Part shown: positions 17,827 through 26,654 of the stretch, in pieces
How positions within the stretch are numbered: the first letter of the stretch is position 1
Layout: each line of letters begins with the position of its first letter
Source: Cupriavidus basilensis
GTDB lineage: Bacteria > Pseudomonadota > Gammaproteobacteria > Burkholderiales > Burkholderiaceae
Direction: 5' to 3'
DNA length: 64,000 bases
Assembly: GCF_008801925.2 (NCBI RefSeq)
Contig: NZ_CP062804.1
Coordinates: 1 to 64,000, forward strand
Position numbers and translations under genes: made by a program
The notes under the pieces: model-generated
Database searches by the model: none
What the model was told of the DNA's origin: nothing
The model's input: the letters and a program-made list of their open reading frames with translations, nothing else

Positions 17827-20244
17827 GTGAACAGGTTGTCCTTCGCCGGTGCGTCGCCGGCTGCAAATGAGCCGGCGCAGCCGCGAGCGCGCGGCTCGCG
17901 CGCACTTGTCGATCACCTTGGCTGGATCGTTGCGCTGACGCTCGCCGGTGGCGCCATCGGAGCGGTGGTTGCATTGTCCATGCCGCAGCACTATCGCGTC
18001 GAGGCGCTGGTGCAGGTGGAGCCGCGCGATGCGGGGCAGAATGCCGGTGCGCGCGGCGGCGTGCAGGCCGGCCCCGCCGCGCCGTTCGACGCTGGCATGC
18101 TGACCAGCCGTGCGGTGGTCGGGCCCGTGGTGGAGCGGCTGCACCTGGACGTCTCGGCGACGCCGTTGCGCGCGCCGCTGGTGGGTGCGCTGGTGGCGCG
18201 TTTTGCCGAACCCGGGCAGGCCGTGGCGCCTTGGCCGGAGAGCCTGGGCTATGCCTGGGGCGGCGAGCGCATCCAGATCGACAGCCTGGCGGTGCCCGAG
18301 CGCCTGCTTAACGTGCCGCTGATGCTGGAGGCCCAGCCGCAGGGCCACTATCGCCTGTATGCCGGCAATGCGCTGCTGTTCGAAGGCGTGGTGGGCGAGC
18401 CGGCAGCGGGCAACGATGTGGAACTGCAGGTGGCCAAGCTCGATGCCCTGCCGGGCACACGCTTCGCACTGATCCGCCATGATCCGCTTTCCACAGTGGA
18501 TGCCATCTCGCGCGAGCTGGTGGTGGACGAACACACGCGCGACGCCGGCACGGTGCGCATCTCCTGGCGCTACCCCGACCGCAAGCTGGCCGCCGCGCTG
18601 GTCAATGGCGTGGCGCAAGCGTATATCGACAGCCAGACCACGCAGCGCCGCGATGACGCGGCCGGCAGCCTTGCCTTCGTCACCGGCGAGCTGCCGCGCG
18701 TGCAGGGCGAACTGGAGCGCGCGGAGGCCGCGCTCACGCGCTATCGCACCCGTAGCGGCACCATGGCGCCGACCCAGGACGCACAGTCATACCTGAACGG
18801 CAGCATGGACTACCAGCGCCAGATCGCCGCGCTGCGGCTGGAGCGTACCCGCCTGCTGCAACGCTTTACCACTGACAGCAATGAAGTGCGCACGGTCGAC
18901 ACCCAGATCCAGGAGCTCAGCAAGGTGCGCCGCGACATGGATTCGCGCATGCAGAACCTGTCGGAGACGGAGCGCGAGTCCGTGGCGCTCACGCGTGACG
19001 TGAAGGTGGCCGAGGACATGTACATGACGTTGCGCAACCGGGTGCAGCAGCTCTCGCTGGTGCAGTCGGATCGCTCCAACAACATGCGCATCGTCGATGC
19101 GGCGCTTCCGCCCGCCCGGCCCGACGGCGTTGGCCCGTGGCCGCTGACCGGCGGCGGCGCACTGCTCGGGCTGTGCCTCGGGCTGGCCGGCGTGGCCGCG
19201 CGGCAGCGCTACAGGCCTTCGGTGGCGGATGCCGCCGATGCCGAGGCGCGGCTGGGCATGCCCATGCTCGGCGAGATCGCGTTCAGCAGCGAGCAGACCG
19301 AGCTTGAGCACCAGTCCGAGGTGCATCGCCGCCTGGGCATGATGATGGGCTTCGCCGCCCAGCCCAGCCCGCGCCTGTACGCGCCGGCGCCTGGCAGCGC
19401 ATTGGCCGAACCCGGCGGGTTCTCCACCGGCGACGCCGAGCGGCTGGCGCGGTGCGGGCTGCATGACCGCTTCCTGCTGGCACGGCGCTCGCCGCATGCG
19501 CTCGCGGTGGAGGGCCTGCGCAGCGTGCGCGCGGCCCTGCATTTCGCCGTGCGTAACGCGCCCGATGCGGTGCTGGCGGTGACCAGCCCGGCGCCGGGCA
19601 CCGGCAAGACCTTTGCCTCCGTTAACCTGGCCGTGCTGTTTGCCGAGGCTGGCCAGCGCGTGCTGCTGATCGACGCCGACCTGCGCCGCGGCAAGGTCGC
19701 CAACTGGTTCGACCAGGCCGCCGAGCCGGGGCTGGCCGAACTGCTCGCGGGCCAGGCCGAACTCTCGGCCGTGGTGCGGCCCACCGTGGTGTCGGGGCTC
19801 TCGGTGATCACCGCCGGATCCATGCCGCCCAATCCCTCCGAGCTGCTGATGATGCCGGCGCTGGCCGAGACGCTGCAGGCCTGCAAGGCCCGTTTCGACC
19901 TGATCATCATCGACACGCCGCCGGTGCTGGCCGTGGCCGATGCCACCCTGGTCGCCAACCTGGCCGGCTCGACGCTGCTGGTGGTGCGCGCCGATGTCAC
20001 GCCCGCCGCGCAAGTGGATGAGACGCTAAAGCGCCTGGCTCGCGCCGGGGCGCGGCTGGCTGGCGGCATGCTCAATGGCGTCACGCCCCGGCGCAGCACC
20101 CGTGCGGACTTCGCCGCAATGAGCCCGTACCTGGGGCTGCCGCTGCCGGCCGCGCAGCCCGAAGCGCTGGCGCTGGAGTCGCGCCCGGCCCGGCACGGCA
20201 CGGCAGAGCAGCAGGCGGGCCAGGGCTCCATGCCGGCCTCCTGA
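17827..20244 (+). CDS. Wzc-type EPS chain-length regulator / tyrosine autokinase lacking a tyrosine tail
   Basis: Inner-membrane polysaccharide co-polymerase fused to a bacterial tyrosine kinase, 805 residues from the GTG at 17827 (AGGGAG just upstream). It has a first membrane helix around 35-55 (LGWIVALTLAGGAIGAVVAL), a long periplasmic Wzz region with coiled coil (about 265-420), a second helix near 440-460 and a cytoplasmic kinase. Walker A is SPAPGTGKTF near residue 590, Walker A' VLLIDADLRRG and Walker B LIIIDTPP. The C-terminal tail is Ala/Pro/Gln-rich with no Tyr cluster, unlike the second kinase at 22484. It may be regulated differently or act in trans. Confidence 0.9.
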   Translation: MNRLSFAGASPAANEPAQPRARGSRALVDHLGWIVALTLAGGAIGAVVALSMPQHYRVEALVQVEPRDAGQNAGARGGVQAGPAAPFDAGMLTSRAVVGPVVERLHLDVSATPLRAPLVGALVARFAEPGQAVAPWPESLGYAWGGERIQIDSLAVPERLLNVPLMLEAQPQGHYRLYAGNALLFEGVVGEPAAGNDVELQVAKLDALPGTRFALIRHDPLSTVDAISRELVVDEHTRDAGTVRISWRYPDRKLAAALVNGVAQAYIDSQTTQRRDDAAGSLAFVTGELPRVQGELERAEAALTRYRTRSGTMAPTQDAQSYLNGSMDYQRQIAALRLERTRLLQRFTTDSNEVRTVDTQIQELSKVRRDMDSRMQNLSETERESVALTRDVKVAEDMYMTLRNRVQQLSLVQSDRSNNMRIVDAALPPARPDGVGPWPLTGGGALLGLCLGLAGVAARQRYRPSVADAADAEARLGMPMLGEIAFSSEQTELEHQSEVHRRLGMMMGFAAQPSPRLYAPAPGSALAEPGGFSTGDAERLARCGLHDRFLLARRSPHALAVEGLRSVRAALHFAVRNAPDAVLAVTSPAPGTGKTFASVNLAVLFAEAGQRVLLIDADLRRGKVANWFDQAAEPGLAELLAGQAELSAVVRPTVVSGLSVITAGSMPPNPSELLMMPALAETLQACKARFDLIIIDTPPVLAVADATLVANLAGSTLLVVRADVTPAAQVDETLKRLARAGARLAGGMLNGVTPRRSTRADFAAMSPYLGLPLPAAQPEALALESRPARHGTAEQQAGQGSMPAS

Positions 20245-20274
20245 TATCCGGGGACGCCAGGGAAATCTCCATGA

Positions 20275-20293
20275 GCGTACCCGTTTCTGCGTG
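20275..20293 (+). repeat. Dispersed 19-bp repeat, copy A
   Basis: GCGTACCCGTTTCTGCGTG, identical to the copy at 20496-20514. Its complement occurs three times at 49935-50031. All five copies are intergenic. Confidence 0.9.
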
Positions 20294-20328
20294 CGGCAGG
20301 ACCTTGTGAAACGCCGCCTCGCAACCAG

Positions 20329-20355
20329 CGCGCAACGTGCCCCGCACGTTGCGCG
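20329..20355. repeat. Perfect 12-bp hairpin between repeat copies
   Basis: Arms CGCGCAACGTGC (20329-20340) and its complement (20344-20355) with a 3-nt loop. There is no T-tract, so it is more a REP-like or processing structure than a terminator. Confidence 0.7.
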
Positions 20356-20495
20356 TTGTCGTGAAAACCGCAGCCTGTGGTGGCCAATAGGGGCCGTTGC
20401 GCGGGCCGCGACACGGATCTTGATGGGTTGTGCCAGGCCGGGAGCCGCCGGCGGGCATGGCGCAAGGGCACGTACAACCAACAACAGAAGGCAAA

Positions 20496-20514
20496 GCGTA
20501 CCCGTTTCTGCGTG
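20496..20514 (+). repeat. Dispersed 19-bp repeat, copy B
   Basis: Second plus-strand copy of GCGTACCCGTTTCTGCGTG, 221 bp after copy A and 45 bp upstream of the hydrolase start. Confidence 0.9.
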
Positions 20515-20559
20515 CGCCAATGCCGGGGGGCAACGCCCCGTTTTTCCTTGGGAGAGGTC

Positions 20560-22401
20560 ATGAAACCGGTCTTGTTCGAAGGCTGTGCCGGCTGGCTGCA
20601 CGAGGCTGCAGGCACCACGGGTGTGGTGCTGTGCAACCCGCACGGCCACGAGGCGATGTGGTCGCACCGTGCGTTTCGCCACCTGGCCGCAGACCTCGCC
20701 GCCGCGGGCTTGCCGGTGCTGCGCTTCGACTATCCCGGCACCGGTGACTCCGCCGGCACCGACGCCGACGGCGAGCATATCGCCTGGTGCGTGCACGGCA
20801 TCCTGGGCGCGGTAGCCGCCCTGCGCGAGCAGGCCGGGGTGAGCCGGGTCGTGCTGTGTGGCTTGCGCCTGGGAGCAACGCTGGCCGTGCTCGCCGCCGA
20901 GGCGCTGGCCGCGCGCGAGCCCGATGTCGTGGCCGGCCTGGTGCTGCTGGCGCCGGTGGTGAGCGGGCGCGCCTATCTGCGCGAGCTGCGCGCGTTGCAC
21001 ACCAGCTGGGTCAACAACGTCATCCCGGATATCGAGCTCACGCCGCCCACCGACGGATCGCTCGATGTGCTGGCCTACCGCTTCCAGCCCGACACAGTAA
21101 CAACGCTCGAAGGCTTGCGCCTGGCCCGCCGCAGGGGCTGCCCCGCGCCGCGCGTGCTGCTGCTGGACGCCTGGCCGGGGGCCACCTCCCCCGTCGCAGA
21201 AATGGGTACGCTTTATCGCGCGTCGGGGGCCGAGGTCACGCTGGGCACCTTTGGCGAGTATCCCGGCATGATGCAAGCCGCCGAGTACGCGCAGGTGCCC
21301 GAGAGCGCCTGGCAAGAGGTGCTGGCCTGGGTGCGCCCGGCCGTTGCCGCCGGGCGGCGCTGCGCTGCGCCCGGCCTGCCTGCGCCAGGCAATGAGAGCC
21401 CAGCGCTGGAATGCGAGGTGGACGGCGTGCGCGAGAAACGGGTATGGCTGGACCGCGGCCGCCAGTTTGGCATCCTTTGCCAGCCCGCGCGGCGCGGCGC
21501 GAGCGATGTCGCGGTGCTCTTCCCCAATACCGGCGGCAACCACCATGTGGGCGACGGGCGGGTGTTTGTGAGCTTGTCGCGCGAATTGGCCCGGCATGGC
21601 GTCACCGCATTGCGCCTCGATCTCTCCACGCTGGGCGATAGTCCGGCTCCGGCACGCCAGATGAGCATTCCCGCGGTCTACGCGCAGAGCGCCTGCGACG
21701 ATGCCAGCGCCGCCGTCGACTGGCTGCGCGCGCAGGGGTACAAGCGCATCGTCATGTCCGGGGTTTGCTCGGGCGCGTTCATCAGCCTGCACGTGGCGTT
21801 GCGCAATCCGGCGGTCAACGGCCTGGTCCTGGCCAACCTGGCGAAATTCCGCTGGGACGATGCCGACACCGCCGCCGTGAACGAACGGGTGCAGTCCATG
21901 CGGGGCTACGTGGCGGCTGTGCGCCGCGCGCAGAACTGGCAGCGGCTGTGGCGCGGCCAGGTCAAGGTCTGGCCGATCCTGTCCGGCTTCGTACGCCGGT
22001 GCACGCGGCGCGTGGTGCAACGCGGCGCAGCCGCCGTGGCGCGCTGGCGCGGCGGCGACGACACCACCACCGTGACAGGCTTCGCGCGGGCCGCCATGCG
22101 GGAGCTCGACCGGCGCGGCGTGCAGACGGATTTCCTCTACGGCATGAGCGATATCGGACTGGAAGAAGCCAAGGATCGCTTTGGCAGCAACCTCGAAGCG
22201 CTGCAGGGCCTGGGCAACATCCGCGTGCGCACCCTGCCCACGTTCGATCATTCGCTGTTTCTTGCCGACAGCCGCGCCGCGCTGGGCGCGCATCTGGTGC
22301 GCTACCTCGAGGTGCAGCTGGCGCGTGGCGAGCCGGTCGAGGTGAGCGAAGACGGAGCCGGCGCGCTGGCGGATGCGGTGTCAGGCACGGCGAGCGCCTG
22401 A
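20560..22401 (+). CDS. Tandem alpha/beta-hydrolase protein with atypical nucleophile elbows
   Basis: A 613-residue protein made of two alpha/beta-hydrolase domains, roughly 1-265 and 290-590. The first has oxyanion-type VLCNPHGHE and RFDYPGTGDS, but its nucleophile elbow reads CGLRLGA (residues 100-106), with Arg103 where Ser is expected. This form recalls the hydrolases associated with exosortase-type EPS loci. The second has FPNTGGNHH, LRLDLSTLGDS and an elbow SGVCSG (400-405) with Cys403 as possible nucleophile; a DHSLF motif supplies the His near the end. RBS GGAGAGG. It is probably cytosolic and linked to EPS processing, but the reaction is unknown. No exosortase gene is visible here. 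Confidence 0.75.
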   Translation: MKPVLFEGCAGWLHEAAGTTGVVLCNPHGHEAMWSHRAFRHLAADLAAAGLPVLRFDYPGTGDSAGTDADGEHIAWCVHGILGAVAALREQAGVSRVVLCGLRLGATLAVLAAEALAAREPDVVAGLVLLAPVVSGRAYLRELRALHTSWVNNVIPDIELTPPTDGSLDVLAYRFQPDTVTTLEGLRLARRRGCPAPRVLLLDAWPGATSPVAEMGTLYRASGAEVTLGTFGEYPGMMQAAEYAQVPESAWQEVLAWVRPAVAAGRRCAAPGLPAPGNESPALECEVDGVREKRVWLDRGRQFGILCQPARRGASDVAVLFPNTGGNHHVGDGRVFVSLSRELARHGVTALRLDLSTLGDSPAPARQMSIPAVYAQSACDDASAAVDWLRAQGYKRIVMSGVCSGAFISLHVALRNPAVNGLVLANLAKFRWDDADTAAVNERVQSMRGYVAAVRRAQNWQRLWRGQVKVWPILSGFVRRCTRRVVQRGAAAVARWRGGDDTTTVTGFARAAMRELDRRGVQTDFLYGMSDIGLEEAKDRFGSNLEALQGLGNIRVRTLPTFDHSLFLADSRAALGAHLVRYLEVQLARGEPVEVSEDGAGALADAVSGTASA

Positions 22402-22433
22402 GCGTGGGCGGCAAGCCGGCCGCGCACGACAAA

Positions 22434-22458
22434 AAGGCGCCGGAAATCCCGGCGCCTT
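22434..22458. terminator. Bidirectional terminator between convergent genes
   Basis: A perfect 10-bp stem (AAGGCGCCGG, 22434-22443, and complement 22449-22458) with a 5-nt loop. The minus-strand direction runs into a T-tract. It separates the convergent hydrolase and Wzc genes. Confidence 0.85.
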
Positions 22459-22483
22459 CGATTGCGCGCTGCGCGCGGCAGCC

Positions 22484-24727
22484 CTACCGGCTCTGCACCG
22501 TATCCACGTCCTGGTACCGATAGTTCAGATACCGGTACTTGCCGAAGTTGTAATGCGCCCGATACCACCGCCCTTGCACATTCAGCCCGTTGAACAGCAC
22601 GCCCTTCACTTCCCCGCCCACCTGCCTGATCGCCCTGCCCGCGGCTTCCAGTTCATCCACGGTAGTCGAGTCCGCACGGGCCACCATGAAGACCGCATCC
22701 GCCTTGGTAGCGAGGATGCCGGTATCCGAGGCGGCCAGCACTGGCGGCGTGTCGATCAGCACGATGTCATAGTTCGCCTTTAGCGCATTGAGCAGCGCGT
22801 CCATCGCGGGACTCAGCAGCAGGTCTGCGGGATGCTCGGGCAGTGTCCCGGTGGGAATGAAATCCAGCCCGGGCACAACCTGCCTGCGCACGGCGGGCTC
22901 CACCGGCGCGCCCTGCAGCAGCTCGGTCAGGCCGGGGCCACGGTCGGTGTCGAAGCGCCGGTTCAGGTTGCCCCGCCGCAGGTCGGCATCGATGAGCACC
23001 ACGCGCTTGCCACCGGCGGCGAGCACCGCGGCGAAGTTGGCGCAGATGAAGGACTTTCCGACACCCGGCGCCGGGCCCGTCACCAGGACCACCGGATGGC
23101 GGTTGCCAAGCAGTGAGAACTGCAAGGCGGTGCGGAAGCTGCGCAAGCTCTCCATGGCGGGATCGTCGGGCATCCGGCAGGCCAGCAGCGCGGCCTTCGG
23201 GTTGCCCTGCGTGGCCAGGCGAGACTGTTCCGGGCTGAACGGGATGGTGGAGTACACCGTGAACCCCGTCAGGTTTTCGATATCGTCGGCCTCGGCGACG
23301 CCGCCGTCCAGCATGTGGCGCAGGCACACGACGATCAGCGCGCCCACGGTGCCAAGCATGGCCGCAAATATCACCAGCAGCGACCGGTTGGGCCGCACGG
23401 GTTGCAAGGGCACTTCGGCCGGGTCGACCATGCGCGCGGTCCCCACCTTGCTGGCCTTGGTCAGCTTGAGTTGCTGGGCGTCGTTGAGCAGCGACTGGTA
23501 AAGCTCGGTGCTGACCTTGACATCGCGCAGCAGGCGCAGCACGTTTTGCTCCACTTCAGGCAGTTTCTGGATACGCGTGGTCACGCCGGCGAGCGCGGCA
23601 TTCAGGCTGCCGATCTGCTCGTCGATGATGCCGATGCTGGGATGGTTGCCGGTAAAGCGCGTCACCAGTTCCTGGCGTTTCGCGCGCAGCTCCTGCAAGC
23701 GTGTCTGGATCTGCACGGACTGCGAGAGGATCAGCTTCGACTCTTCGCCCAGGTCGATCGTGCCGCGCTGGTTGCGCAGCGCGTTATAGCGCGTCTCGGC
23801 GGTTTCCACCTGCTGCTTGACCTGTGGCAGCTGCTGGTCGAGGAAGGCCAGGGACTTCTCGGCCTCTTCCGCCCTGCGGCGCACGTTCTGGTCGACATAC
23901 TCACTGCCGATCTCGTTGAGCGTTGCCGCGATCAGGTCCGGGTCCGGGCCTTCAAGGGTGATGCCGATCACCCCGCTCGACTTGCCGCGTTCGGCAATCT
24001 GCAGGGATTGCTGCAGCTGCGCGATGGCAATGGCCCGAGGCAGCCGCGTCACATGGAAGGTGGCGCCAGGGTTGCCTTCCAGTTCCGTAATGAGGATCTC
24101 GACGTTGCCGCGCGAGGTTGGCACGAGCAGCGGCTGGCCGACGGTGCCCGTTGCCATGGTCTGCTCACCCTTGACGTTCAGCCGGTACCGTTTGCCGTCA
24201 AGGGCCGTCACCGTCATCCGGGTGCCTTCCAGCCGCGTCGGCATGTCGAGGCGGCCCACCGTGATGCGTTCGTCGCCCCAGACAAAGCCGCCCCAGCCAA
24301 AGAGGCCGGGTTCCGACAGGCCAGGGTTGTAGCGTGCCAGCGCCTGGCCGATCACCGGAAAGTAGCTCGGCCTGGCATCGATGAACAGCTTCAGGCTTTC
24401 CACGGCCTTGCCCACCACCATGCGCGAGTGCAGCAGCTCGATCTCCGCGGCGGCGGCCGGCTTGACGTCGAAGACCGGCGCCACGCTGCCCGCAAGCTTG
24501 GTGTTGGCGCTGCTGCCCGTGTCCTCCACCTGCACCACGATATCGGTACGGTAGACGGACTTGGTGAAGAACGCGTAGGTCGCGCCCAGGGTGAAGACCG
24601 TGCCTGCGATCAGGATGAAGGTCCAGCGGTAGCGCATCAGCACGTCGAGATAGCCGGTCAGGTCGATCGACTTCTCCCGCTGAACGCGCCCCCCCGGCAA
24701 TGCCTCGTGTGGATTGAACGTGTTCAT
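22484..24727 (-). CDS. wzc: Wzc-type EPS tyrosine autokinase with tyrosine-rich tail
   Basis: Polysaccharide co-polymerase and BY-kinase, 747 residues, controlling chain length and export through Wza. A first membrane helix (about 35-55) is followed by a periplasmic Wzz/GNVR region with coiled coil (about 290-420), a second helix (about 450-470, LLVIFAAMLGTVGALIVVCL) and the kinase. Walker A is GPAPGVGKSF, A' VLIDADLRRGN and B IVLIDTPP. The C terminus has the autophosphorylation Tyr cluster (YRAHYNFGKYRYLNYRYQ). The start is fixed by GGGGAGG upstream and a 4-nt overlap with the phosphatase gene. It completes the wza-phosphatase-wzc export operon. Confidence 0.95.
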   Translation of the reverse strand: MNTFNPHEALPGGRVQREKSIDLTGYLDVLMRYRWTFILIAGTVFTLGATYAFFTKSVYRTDIVVQVEDTGSSANTKLAGSVAPVFDVKPAAAAEIELLHSRMVVGKAVESLKLFIDARPSYFPVIGQALARYNPGLSEPGLFGWGGFVWGDERITVGRLDMPTRLEGTRMTVTALDGKRYRLNVKGEQTMATGTVGQPLLVPTSRGNVEILITELEGNPGATFHVTRLPRAIAIAQLQQSLQIAERGKSSGVIGITLEGPDPDLIAATLNEIGSEYVDQNVRRRAEEAEKSLAFLDQQLPQVKQQVETAETRYNALRNQRGTIDLGEESKLILSQSVQIQTRLQELRAKRQELVTRFTGNHPSIGIIDEQIGSLNAALAGVTTRIQKLPEVEQNVLRLLRDVKVSTELYQSLLNDAQQLKLTKASKVGTARMVDPAEVPLQPVRPNRSLLVIFAAMLGTVGALIVVCLRHMLDGGVAEADDIENLTGFTVYSTIPFSPEQSRLATQGNPKAALLACRMPDDPAMESLRSFRTALQFSLLGNRHPVVLVTGPAPGVGKSFICANFAAVLAAGGKRVVLIDADLRRGNLNRRFDTDRGPGLTELLQGAPVEPAVRRQVVPGLDFIPTGTLPEHPADLLLSPAMDALLNALKANYDIVLIDTPPVLAASDTGILATKADAVFMVARADSTTVDELEAAGRAIRQVGGEVKGVLFNGLNVQGRWYRAHYNFGKYRYLNYRYQDVDTVQSR

Positions 24728-25188
24728 GCTACCTCCCCGTGACATTGATCCCGTGCAATGGCGCGAATGCGCACCGACCATGAATCGACCCCTTGCCTGA
24801 TCAGCCCCAGCACGATCCTGAACATATTCTGCGAACAGCCATAGGGATCAGGCACGTCAGCGTGCATGAACTCGCAAAGGCGGTAGACCTTTCCGCGTGC
24901 CTGCGGATACTGGCGCTCAAGCGCTTCTCTTTGTTCTGTGTCCATCACCAGCACCAGGTCGGCGCCGTTGATCATGTCTTCGTCCACGGTGCGCGCGCGG
25001 TGTCCTGAGAGATCGAGGCCGTCCTCCTCGAGCAGGCGCACCGTATGCGGATCGGCGGCGGCGCCCTCCAGCGGGGCCAGCCCGGCGGAGCTCACCGTGC
25101 AGCCGGGCAGCGCGTGGCGTAGCAGGCCCTGTGCCATGGGGCTGCGGCAAGTATTGCCGATGCACACTACCAGGATCGAGCGGATCAT
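24724..25188 (-). CDS. wzb: Low-molecular-weight protein-tyrosine phosphatase (Wzb type)
   Basis: Dephosphorylates the Tyr tail of the adjacent Wzc kinase, a cycle needed for polymerisation and export. The 154 residues begin with the P-loop CIGNTCRS (Cys9 nucleophile, Arg15); the general acid is Asp114 in VPDPYG. No signal peptide is present, so it is cytoplasmic. It lies 11 bases after wza and overlaps wzc by 4 bases, so all three are cotranslated. Confidence 0.95.
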   Translation of the reverse strand: MIRSILVVCIGNTCRSPMAQGLLRHALPGCTVSSAGLAPLEGAAADPHTVRLLEEDGLDLSGHRARTVDEDMINGADLVLVMDTEQREALERQYPQARGKVYRLCEFMHADVPDPYGCSQNMFRIVLGLIRQGVDSWSVRIRAIARDQCHGEVA

Positions 25189-25199
25189 CGCGGCCTCGC

Positions 25200-26369
25200 T
25201 TACTTGACCACGCTGGCGGCGCTGAACGCACCGCTCGTCGATGGCAGCAGCAGGTTGACCACGCGGCTCCAGCGCACCAGTTCGCGCGCGTCGACATACA
25301 CCACGTCCTTTGCCTCGAGCTCGAAGCCTTCGGCGATGGCCAGCGCCACCGGCGACGTGCCGTCCAGGTGATACACCTTGGGCTCGCCGTCCGCCGCCTT
25401 GCGGATCACGAAGATCTGCTCCGCGTTGGCGGTGTTCGGGTTCACGCCGCCAGCGTCGCCAATGGCCTCATTCAGCGTCATGCGGCCATTGCGCATCAGC
25501 AAGGTGGTGGGGCGCACCACCTCGCCGGTGACGAAGATCTTGCTGTCCTCGCGCTGTTCCACGCGCACGATGTCGCCGTTCTTGAGCATGATGCGCGAGG
25601 GATCGATGCCGCGCGCGAGCAGTGCCGGGATGTTGACGTGCCAGCTGCGCTCGCCGCGCGTGATGCGGATGCGGCTGTTGTCGCCCGTCAGGTTGAGCAC
25701 GCCGCCCGCGCGGTTAAGCGCCTCGATCAGCGTCATCGGCGCGTCGTCGATCGGTTGCATGCCAGGCGTGCGCACTTCGCCGTCCACATAGATGCGCTGG
25801 CTGCGAAACGCGAGCACGCGCACCGTCATCTGGGGATCGCGCACCACGCGCGAGAGCACCTTCGCGATCTGGTCGCGCACGTCGTTCGCCGTCCTGCCCG
25901 CGACCTTCATCACGCCGGCGTAGGGAAACTGGATATCGCCCTGCGCGCTCACCACATAGCCGGGCACATTGGAGCCGCCGCCCACCGCGGGGATTTCATA
26001 CGCGGCGCCGATGCTGTAGGTCTGGTTGGGGAAGACCAGTTCCGGGTGATCCCACACCACCACCGAGACGATATCGCCCGGGCCGATGAGATAGGGCTGC
26101 GGCTTGCCATAGAGTTCGTCCAGCTTCTCGACCTCGCGCTGCGCCATGGTGCGCTGGTTGCGCACCACCTCCAGCGTGATCGGCGTGATGTTGGGCATGG
26201 CATCGGGCCCGACCGCGCCGATGGGTGCCTTGGGGTCGAAGTGCATGCCTGGCGAGCTTGCGCAGGCGGCGAGCAACAGCGTCGCGCATAGCATGGCAAG
26301 GCATGCCAGCGGCCGGCATTGGCGTTGCGCGTTCCCGTGTTGCCCGTCATGGTCGGTGATCTCGTTCAC
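25200..26369 (-). CDS. wza: Wza-type outer-membrane polysaccharide export lipoprotein
   Basis: Outer-membrane channel for EPS. The GTG at 26369 is preferred because GGAGG lies 5 bases upstream; in-frame ATGs further up lack one. The 389-residue protein opens with a short charged stretch, then a lipoprotein signal ending LLLAACASS (lipobox LAAC). Next come the PES motif (PYLIGPGDIVSVVVWDHPEL), a first SLBB-like domain, a second one around VYVDGEVRTPG and a third around IFVTGEV. The C-terminal segment (RWSRVVNLLLPS) probably forms the amphipathic membrane helix. It is the first gene of the minus-strand export operon. Confidence 0.93.
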   Translation of the reverse strand: MNEITDHDGQHGNAQRQCRPLACLAMLCATLLLAACASSPGMHFDPKAPIGAVGPDAMPNITPITLEVVRNQRTMAQREVEKLDELYGKPQPYLIGPGDIVSVVVWDHPELVFPNQTYSIGAAYEIPAVGGGSNVPGYVVSAQGDIQFPYAGVMKVAGRTANDVRDQIAKVLSRVVRDPQMTVRVLAFRSQRIYVDGEVRTPGMQPIDDAPMTLIEALNRAGGVLNLTGDNSRIRITRGERSWHVNIPALLARGIDPSRIMLKNGDIVRVEQREDSKIFVTGEVVRPTTLLMRNGRMTLNEAIGDAGGVNPNTANAEQIFVIRKAADGEPKVYHLDGTSPVALAIAEGFELEAKDVVYVDARELVRWSRVVNLLLPSTSGAFSAASVVK

Positions 26370-26602
26370 GGCAGCCTCCGGCATTTGGCGACGGGGACAT
26401 CGCAACGGCTGCGACAGTCCCCCGATGCTGCCATCCTAGGAGGTGCCGGAGGGGCAATCGGTGCGCTGTCACACATTGCACCGCGATGCCGGAAATGGCG
26501 CGCGCGACGCGCCAGGGCGAACCAAGGGCGACTGCCTTGGACAGGCGCAAGGCACAGGACGGATGCTGGAACGCGCGCCCTGGGACTCGGACAAAAAGAC
26601 AA

Positions 26603-26628
26603 CGGCGGCAGGCTTGCGCCTGCCGCCG
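26603..26628 (-). terminator. Intrinsic terminator of the LuxR-type gene at 26655
   Basis: A perfect 11-bp stem (CGGCGGCAGGC, 26603-26613, and complement 26618-26628) with a 4-nt loop. On the minus strand it is followed by TTGTCTTTTTG. It lies 27 nt beyond the LuxR-type stop, isolating that gene from wza. Confidence 0.8.
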
Positions 26629-26654
26629 CCGGTTGGCTGCGCCGCAGGCGCGCC

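Larger units (their letters stand above)
20245..20559. other. Intergenic region with a repeat pair and a strong hairpin
   Basis: 315 bp between the kinase and the hydrolase. It holds two copies of GCGTACCCGTTTCTGCGTG (20275-20293 and 20496-20514) and, between them, a perfect 12-bp hairpin, CGCGCAACGTGC with its complement and a CCC loop (20329-20355). No gene is supported here. Confidence 0.7.
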
